From NCBI GenBank assembly GCA_958450365.1, contig CAUEEP010000743.1, positions 930,001 to 994,000 of the forward strand: a stretch of DNA of 64,000 bases, in the 5' to 3' direction. The notes under the pieces are model-generated. The model was given only the letters and a program-made list of their open reading frames with translations, did not search any database and was not told where the DNA came from. This DNA comes from Mesorhabditis belari. Taxonomy: Eukaryota > Nematoda > Chromadorea > Rhabditida > Rhabditidae. Every line of letters starts with the position of its first letter. Position 1 is the first letter of the stretch. Below, piece by piece: positions 56,801 through 64,000 of the stretch. The translations under genes were made by a program, and so were the position numbers.

Positions 56801-59800
56801 TTTATCGCTTGGGTCGTTCACAAATGTTGTGTCTTTTTAAAAAATCAAATAATCAGGATTGAATTGTGATATGTGAAGGGTTTGAAATAAAACAGATTAA
56901 ATGGTATTTTTCTTATAAGCTATTTACCGTAACCCGCCAAGGGCTAGTTCGTGGTTAATCGTGTTTAAAAAGGAGAAATTTTTGACAAATTTTCATTCTG
57001 GACAATTTTCAATAGTGTAATTTTAATTTAGTTTATATGTCGTAGCCGTCTACGAAATTCAGCTAACGAATGAGGGTATTTCCGGGCATCCAATCAAAAA
57101 GTCGCCCACATAAAAAATGTTCATAATACATATATTTTTGAAATTAGCTCATTTGGTTCAGTAGAAAATTTTTTTGAGCCCCCAAAGTTTAGGTTTAAAA
57201 ATGCCCTAAAATGACTATAAAAAATTTTCTACTCAGCCAAAAAACTTGCCTAATAGCTCATTTTGTAGCCAATTTGATGTAGATTCTTAAAGTAAAGCTA
57301 CATTGAACATTTGTCTTTCAAAGCTAGAAGAAAGAGGGCGAGGAACGACTTCAGTTGAACTCGGTCGCTGTTTTCACATTTGAGAATTGCCCTGAATTTG
57401 TTCCTCGCCTTCTTTCTCCTACTTTCAACGAAAAATTGTTTTAGATGACTTTACTTTAAGAGTCTACATCAAATTGGCTACAAAATGAGCTATTAGGCAA
57501 GTTTTTTGGCTGAGTAGAAAATTTTTTATAGTCATTTTAGGGCATTTTTGAACCTAAACTTTGGGGGCTCAAAAATTTTTTTTCTACTGAACCAAATGAG
57601 CTAATTTCAAAAATTTATTATAAAATATATCTATTATGAACATTTTTTCTGTGGGTGACTTTTTGATTGGATGCCCGGAAATACCCTCATTCGTTAGCGG
57701 CTGAATTTCGTAAACGGCTACGACATATACACTGGTTTTTGAATAAATTGTCCAACCTCAAAATTAGTGGACAATACATTAATATCGGAAAAGCTTATGA
57801 GAAAAATGTTCTTGAATTGGTGGATTCGTTTTTGAAGAAATTCCAGTGAAGCTTTTTATGAGAAATTTCTTTCCAACATAATATCATGTCTTCCTCTAAC
57901 AATAAATAACATGATATTATGTTTATAGCGAGTAAAAACTCGCAGAGTTTGGCGAGCAAACAAAGCGTCTTTTTTGCACAAATTCACCTTTTATTTTTTT
58001 CTACTACGTTAATACATCAGGAATACATCATTTTCGTGGTTTTTATTAGTGCATGCTTGTAAGTATTTTGAAATTATTCAAAGCTATTCAATTCAACAAA
58101 AACACTTTTTGAAGGACTTTTTATGAAGATGTTGATTGAAGCCTTAAAGCAAGAAAACAGAATTCTAGCGTTTGTTTGTTGTTAAACTTTTAATGAACAT
58201 ATGTTACAAAGGGATTATCATTGATTATCATTACCTTCCAACATGTGAAACCAAAACAAGACTTTTGCTAAACAATTTGCTAAGCTTTCTTTAAGTTAAG
58301 TTTAAGTTTACATCCGTTTGTTCGGAATTTTGGATAAAGAACCTTAAACCGCGTTCGCCGCTTTTTCCATTGCATTGGCGGAAGGTCGACTTTGAGTGGA
58401 ACGGCAGAAAGTGTTGATGAAAGAGTTGAAAGAACCGCACTATCCTCTCCTCTCACAAACTGAAACCAAAAGAATAAAAGGTTGATGAGTGACTGGAGTC
58501 TGGTGTTACTTGTCGAATGATGAACGCGCCGACATCACAACTTTCCCAATAGGAGGCGTGCAAGATATTGGGAAGAGCGGTTGAGGGAAGGGCTACCATC
58601 GCTAGATAAGAGATCACGCATAACACAGCGATCCACAGCGATAACACAAAACCATTTCACTTACCATTTGGACAATAGAGCAAATGGTCGATCCGTTTAC
58701 TGCCCCATAAAGTAGTGGTATCAATCGACGTGTCATAGTGTAATGATCGTCCATCACCAAGTGGATAGCGTTGATATCTTAAAATTGAAATGAATAAACT
58801 GAAAATAAACAAATTTAATGAATCAATTTGATTTAATGAATTAAATGTAAAACTTAAGAAGAACTTGAAATCATGGCTCATCAACATCAACATCAACATC
58901 AACATCAACAACAACATCAACAACAACAAGCAAACCTTGGAATATTTGCTGGCGGTAAGATGCTGAGATGAGAATTCAACACCGGCTCTAAACGAGCTCC
59001 ACATGGATCCAATGGATAATACAAATTGAACACTTGCACACTTTCAATTTGATCAATTTCTGGAAATTGTTTGATTTCAAAATATTTCAAACACAAATTA
59101 AACCTTGACCACTGAGTCCTCGTTGCATTATCGATAAGCCAAGAGGACATCCGACGAGAAAAGCTGTTGATGGTTGAAAGGCTAGTCGAGTGAGTAGCTA
59201 GAGTTTTTCGTTTTCGAAAAGTTTCAGATAAAACGCTTCACAGACCACTTGCCATATATTAAATTGGATAAAACTTTAGACACTTTTTTCTACTAGCGTT
59301 TATAAATGAAAAATTCACCAATTAACCTACGATTTACTTAAAATAGAAGATGTTTAGCATTCACTTTTCTATCATTTCAAGCCGATTTCGGTCTGTTTTC
59401 AAGTAAATTCAAGTTCAAAAACCAATTTTTCGCAAAACTCAATAAAGTCCTACAAAGAAACTGGCTAAATGAATAGATTGTTGTGAAAATTTGGCTGTTT
59501 GGCTTTGGCTTTGGCTTTGGCTTTGGCTTTGGCTTGGCTTTGGCTTTGGCTAACTTTTTGTGCTCTATCTTTTATCTATTGACAACAACATAGGTTTCTG
59601 TAGACGAAAGCGTCTAAATTGTCTCTTCAGGTTGTCGCCTTTTTTGACTACCCGACTTTGCCCCTCCATAAAAAAACCATAAACAAAACATTTTCACAAG
59701 ATTCGAACGTTATTTTGTAGAAAAATAGTAGACCTTTCTAATGGAGCTAATTGTAGATCAATTGGTGAATTTATCATTTATAAACGCTAGTAGAAAAAGA

Positions 59801-62800
59801 GTGTCGAAAGACTTATCGGCCAACCTAATAGTTTACAGTTAGAGTCATTAAAAAGAGCTTTCAAATATTAAAGCGACATGCAAAATTGAGCGTCTAGCAA
59901 CAGATAATGCTCAAACAAAAAGCGCAAGCTATGCCGATTCAAAAGCAGTCCAGGCAATGGCTTAGAAAAATGATAATTTTCAATGATTGATGAAAAGCAC
60001 ACGGCAAGCGTAAAGCGAGAAGAAATGAAAAGACTCACACCGGGACACGAGCTTTCGATGCTCATCTTCTTGCGCATGAGACTGTTGGGACGAGGCTTTG
60101 AATGGAGTTGAGGAACGTAAGAGACGGAGACTGATGGACCGGCTGAGTGCGGAGGCTTTGGGGGTGGCTCGTTGCCGTAGTTGAAATCGGCCAGCGACCA
60201 TCCCGAGATCTGCACCAGGCATTTAGAATAAAAAGAAACACGTGCAAAAAAAACTGTAAATAAACTGGACAGAAGATGTTTAAAAATTAGGACAAACAAT
60301 GGACGAAAAGAAAAATAAAAGAATCACTTTTCTTATCGGACGCTCACGACTCGGCTCTCTAGAAATGTTGGCATGAACCGGTGGTGGCGCGTTTTCTTCC
60401 TCGATTGGTTGTTGATTTGATTGTAAAGGTATTCTGCCAGTTGATGGAGTTCTTCCAACTCTTGATCTGAATTACTGTAAAGTTTAAAAAGTTTTTAAAC
60501 ATCATAAAAACCGGCTAAATTCATCAGAGTCTTTTTTTTCTCTCTTCTTGTGTTCAATAAGTGATTGTATGTCATTTTGTCAATTAGACACGTTCCGTTG
60601 TCACTTTTTCATACTTACAAGTATTGATATATCGATAAAAGTCTCACCCAGTTCTGGAAAAAATTTCCTTTTGTGGTGTTTCATCTTTTTTACTACATAA
60701 GAGTTCATACAAAAGTAAGCCTCCAATCGCGTCACCCACACAGAAAACCTGAAATCAAGTCTTCTTAATTGATTTTTCTTTCCTTACTTCTCCATTGAAA
60801 CCTGGTTGGGAATCAATAAACTCATTGTAGACCTCATTCGCTCGTCGAATTGCACCCTCGACAGCATCTGAGAAAATTGTGGACGCCTAAAAGCTTTAAC
60901 TAATCAGAAATCCTTATTTCATGATACCTGTGAAAGAATTAAAGATAGAGATGGATGTAAAGCGCCAAAGGATGGAGCAACGGCGGAAAGGCGCTGTGCA
61001 GTGGCTGCAAGCTCGCCTCCACAAGCAACTAGTAAAACATGAACTCGCTCTCTCAATTGGGGATAATGTCGAGTGATCAAAGTCTCGAGAGTTTGTCTAA
61101 AACATTCTTTTCAACATTTTAAAACAAAACAAGCCTGAAGGTATTTGTATCAGTGATTTTATTCTCTTGTCCATGATCTAGCGAGAAGTCACCATGAAAG
61201 ACTAGCAACAACAAAGCTGCATTTTCGCCTTTCAAGGCTGGTGTCAATGGTGGAGAGTCATCATCATGTTGATGAACTTCTGAAGTAAAGTAATGAATGG
61301 AAAAGAAAGATTTTAAGAGAGGGGATTGAACCCTCGACCGAGATGCTCTAATCACTGAGCAATCCGGTACCTTCTTGCCAGAGAAGAAAGAGGAAATACA
61401 AGGGGAAGTGAAAGGAAGAAAGAGAAGAAAATACCCAAAACTTCATTTAATGAGGCAATATTTTGAGAACAAACCATTAAGAAGGAGTTCACTGCTCCAC
61501 CGAATGATGCTCGGCTTGTGTGAATGTGGTGGTGAGAGATCCGTACAGTCGAAGTACTCTTCATCTGAAGACACAGCACTTTCTTCTCCATCCACTGCCT
61601 CGTCTTCCGTTCTAGAGTTTTGTTGGGTTATTTCTCTAACGCGATCTCACCTTGGAGCCATCACTTCACTGAGATGCAGCGCTAGTTCAGCCTCTAGTCG
61701 TCGAATGTCATTGATCGTCAATCCGTACCACTCGTCTTGCCATGCCCACGCTTGTCGATGCGCTCGAAGCATTGTGTTTCTCAATGCCAAGTCGTGAATC
61801 CATTTCTCAGCTCTTGTCTGCAAAATGTTCTTAGAATATGTTATATTCTACTAGAAAAGTAACGAAAAAATCTGTCAATTCTTTTTTGTTGGCAATTTAG
61901 GGTTTTTCGTCTTTATCTCAGCACCAATCCTTTGACTTTTTTCTATTTTGACTATCATTCGACGCAGAATAAAATTGTGCATCGAATGATACCAAAAATT
62001 AACTCAAAATGTGATATTCATGTAAAGTTATGAGGCAAAAGGTTAAGTCTCGCCTATAATGGGCGAGCTTTAGGTTTTTAGCCAACAACTTTGCATGAAT
62101 ATTACATTTTGAGTTAAATTTTGGTATCATTCGACGCGCAATTTTATTCTGCGTCGAATGATAGACAAAATAGACAAAATCAAAGGGTTAGTGCTGAGAT
62201 AAAGACTAAAAACCCTAAATTGCCTACAAAAAAAAGGATTGGCAGATGTTTTTGTTACAAATCTCTACAATTTTACTTACCTGCATTCCCCAGTACCGAA
62301 ATTCGACTTTGCACAATTTGTACGCGCACATGACTGGCTTTCGATTGCGTACGCATTCTTCTACCTAAAAATTACAATTTAAAAAAAGATCTTCTTATTT
62401 TCTTTTACCCAATCATCATTCAGCGGTCCTCTTCCCGTTTTATCACTCCGAAATAACTTTGGATCTTCTTCAGCACAATAATCATGTGATGAATAAGGAT
62501 CCTAATTTAAAATCTTTATTTGCTAAGCTTCTAAATGATACTTTAACAAAATTCATCACATCGATCACTCGTGTCTTTAGCTCATCCCCGGAAAGTTGAA
62601 AAACATTATTTGATGTTCCGGCATCATTTCGATAAACAGTTTCCACTTCTATCGAAAAGCGATCCATCATCGGTGACGAGTATCTAAAATCTTAAGGATT
62701 CAATTTTTTTGTTGCATCCCTTTTTCACCTCGTTTTCGTGTACGGATATGCATTCCACGCTTCTTCATGGGCTTCAAGAGCCGATGTGGGCAACACGCTT

Positions 62801-63789
62801 CGAATCCACACTGAAATCGAAACCTCTCAATTTCTCAATTTTCCTTTTCCCCGTGTCATTTATTTTTTGAGAAAAGAGAGCTACAAGATCCTTTTTTTAT
62901 TTGCGAGGCTCCGTGTTCTTTTTCATATGATTCTATATGATTGCTTTATGACTCTATATGATTCTATATGATTCTACAGTACTGGACAATGAAATATCAT
63001 ATTTGAAAAGCGATCGTCACTTTCGCGCGTCTGTAACTCCCTTGTCTTTGAGTTTAAACTATTAGTGTTATACATCTTCATGGGCTTCAAGAGCCGAGGT
63101 GGGCAACACGCTTCGAATCCACACTGAAATCGAAACCTCTCAATTTCTCAATTTTCCTTTTCCCCGTGTCATATATTTTTTTTTTGAGAAAAGAGAGCTA
63201 CAAGATCCTATTTTTCTTTGCGAAAAGGCTCCGTGTTCTTTTTCACACCAAATTAGTCGCTCTTCTCAGTGAGGCTCAAAAGAGAAAGAGAAAAGAAAAA
63301 AAAAAGCCGAAAAGACAGAGGGATGGGTGAGAAAAAACCAAAAAAATGGGCCCATTCTACCCCTTTCACCATAAAAGATCCTTTTTTTTCGCTCATCTTG
63401 AGGAAATTATTTTTCTGAAGAGAAAAATCGACTTATTTTTCAGGATTGGGGGCCTATTCTTCTCCTTTATTCAGTCATACAGCTTAATGCAATGGGAAAA
63501 GAAAGAGGAAAAGGGGCAACCACGTGGAAAATACATAAGCTGTCGCCAAAAACGGCACAAATCCCCATCCATCCATCCATCCATCCATCAAAAGCTCATG
63601 ATTTTAGACGAATTTCTTCGCGGAAAGAAAGATTGACTGTTAAAATGTCGAAAAACCTGGTATTTTGTTGCCAATATGATAGATCTTGTAGGTGTACTGT
63701 CCACTGCCGCCCGGTCCTCCATCGTATGGTCGATTGGTGATGATCTCGACTCCGCTACCCGCTCCATGACTGTCCAAACGAGATTTTTT
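53830..63789 (-). CDS. pitp-1: Class IIA phosphatidylinositol transfer protein (RdgB/Nir), 5' end outside window
   Basis: Twenty-nine exons from 63657-63789 to 53830-54006 join in phase without a break, 1097 aa in the window; the first exon (about 30 aa) lies beyond 64000. Order: PITP domain ([20 protein letters not shown], then [20 protein letters not shown]); an FFAT-like [11 protein letters not shown] for VAP binding (61475-61611); lipase-like DDHD region ([36 protein letters not shown]); LNS2 domain ([45 protein letters not shown]); and a C-terminal charged helix. The family moves PI and phosphatidic acid at ER-plasma membrane contacts. The intron 61134-61097 needs a GC donor (TTCAG|GCTTGT). 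Introns are rich in foldbacks, and a partial exon duplicate sits at 63075-63245. The last two small exons (54076-54103, 53830-54006) are less certain. Confidence 0.93.
54505..55248. mobile_element. Possible inverted-repeat element (~740 bp)
   Basis: AGTGTGTTCTTTGCGAGTAA near 54508 is mirrored by TTACTCGCAAGGAACACACT near 55228, with further weak TACTCG repeats inside. Only about 20 bp of clear inverted end, no ORF. In a PITP intron. Confidence 0.5.
55688..55890 (+). mobile_element. tRNA-like SINE family 2, rearranged copy with hairpin
   Basis: Pyrimidine leader (TTCTTTCTTCCTTTC), then an exact 18-bp stem (55741-55758 with 55772-55789, GATACCGGATTGCACAAT), a duplicated TGCTCTATCTTCCCGGAAAG, and a B-box-like GGGTTCAATCCCC at 55862. 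The leader and GGTACCGGATTGC block also occur at 61309-61420 (-). In a PITP intron. Confidence 0.6.
57034..57729. mobile_element. Foldback element (~696 bp) with ~300-bp arms
   Basis: TATATGTCGTAGCCGTCTAC and its inverted form at 57710-57729 bound arms that pair over GAATGAGGGTATTTCCGGGC, GGGCATTTTTAAACCTAAAC-like and TCATTTTGTAGCCAATTTGA. Spacer 57330-57400 unique. No ORF. Fills most of a 1.5-kb PITP intron. Confidence 0.92.
58872..58932. repeat. 6-bp tandem repeat CATCAA/CAACAA
   Basis: About nine hexamers ending 4 nt from a splice donor of the PITP gene (58936). Confidence 0.88.
59257..59830. mobile_element. Mariner-end foldback (~574 bp)
   Basis: Right end reads, inverted, TATTAGGTTGGCCGATAAGT, the classic mariner terminal pattern; left end TATTAAATTGGATAAAACTT is a diverged partner. 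Arms pair through CTACTAGCGTTTATAAATGA. A (TTTGGC)n array at 59497-59552 lies inside. In a PITP intron. Confidence 0.85.
61309..61425 (-). mobile_element. tRNA-like SINE family 2
   Basis: Minus strand: pyrimidine leader, GGTACCGGATTGCTCAGTGA, TTAGAGCATCTCGG (A-box-like) and GGGTTCAATCCCCTC (B-box-like). In the intron following the FFAT exon of the PITP gene. Acceptor stem does not close, so not a functional tRNA. Confidence 0.6.
61886..62236. mobile_element. Foldback element (~350 bp)
   Basis: Arms pair over TTGGCAATTTAGGGTTTTT, ATCATTCGACGCAGAATAAA, ATTAACTCAAAATGTGATAT and an inner spacer with CTCGCCTATAATGGGCGAG. No ORF. In a PITP intron. Confidence 0.9.
62762..63245. repeat. Partial exon-plus-intron duplication in PITP gene
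   Basis: 62762-62925 (5' part of the exon 62729-62810 and the intron before it) is repeated at 63075-63245 with few changes, same orientation. The upstream copy keeps the acceptor and codes [16 protein letters not shown], then runs into a stop with no donor. Confidence 0.92.
63560..63592. repeat. ATCC microsatellite
   Basis: Six to seven ATCC units in a PITP intron. Confidence 0.85.
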
Positions 63790-64000
63790 CTAAACTATTC
63801 ACTTGGAATCTCTCTTTCTTTAACTTTTCACAAATATTATTTCTCATCTTGTGATTTCTTTTTTGAAGAAATGCCATTTCTAATCGTCATCTCATCCGTT
63901 TTAGACTCTTATCACCAATGCTTTTTTTTTTGGCTGGCTTTTTTTTTTGCGTAAACTATAAGCTCAAATTTTTTTTTTGGCAAAAAGCCTTCAAATTTAT

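Noticed and set aside
31281..61425. Functional tRNA genes
   Set aside because: A and B boxes are visible at several sites, but acceptor stems do not pair and sequences are embedded in repeated SINE-like units.

Overview
The window reads as nuclear DNA of a free-living rhabditid-type nematode. It is AT-rich, coding exons are short and split by many small introns ending in TTTCAG, several start codons sit just behind a splice acceptor as expected for spliced-leader trans-splicing, and it carries a nematode-style LIN-12/GLP-1 (Notch) receptor. Species cannot be named from sequence alone. Exon models below were built by hand from frame continuity, family conservation and splice signals; no alignment was run.

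Layout. 1-2.4 kb: no gene seen. 2.6-4.6 kb (+): EGF-CUB extracellular protein with a hydrophobic C-terminal tail; its 5' part is not found. 6.2-9.4 kb (+): ER J-domain/SANT protein of the DNAJC1 type. 11.1-13.2 kb (-): DNAJB6-like cytosolic/nuclear J-protein, convergent to the former. 13.2-23 kb: gene-poor, repeats and foldback elements. 23.0-26.0 kb (-): METTL18-like methyltransferase. 26.6-28.2 kb: nested foldback transposon with a small ORF. 28.7-38.8 kb (-): complete 36-exon Notch receptor (about 1500 aa, 16 EGF, 3 LNR, furin site, TM, RAM, ankyrin repeats, C-tail). 38.8-45.0 kb: intergenic, foldbacks and a Tc1-type MITE. 45.0-52.1 kb (-): 28-exon gene for an unrecognised protein of about 1020 aa with a Pro/Gln/Tyr-rich tail. 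53.8-63.8 kb (-): class IIA phosphatidylinositol transfer protein (RdgB/Nir/PITPNM type) with PITP, FFAT, DDHD and LNS2 parts; its first exon lies beyond the window end.

The genes do not form one pathway. Notch and the PITP are membrane/signalling proteins, and the two J-proteins are chaperones of different compartments. What unifies the window is its repeat load: at least fifteen foldback or MITE-like elements (several with TA-flanked mariner/Tc1-type ends, three families sharing one 30-bp terminus), two tRNA-derived SINE-like families and many minisatellites, mostly in introns. Five introns in four genes keep frame only if a GC donor is used, a high number for one window. Notch shows two local frame breaks in otherwise perfectly phased exons, which are either assembly indels or real lesions.
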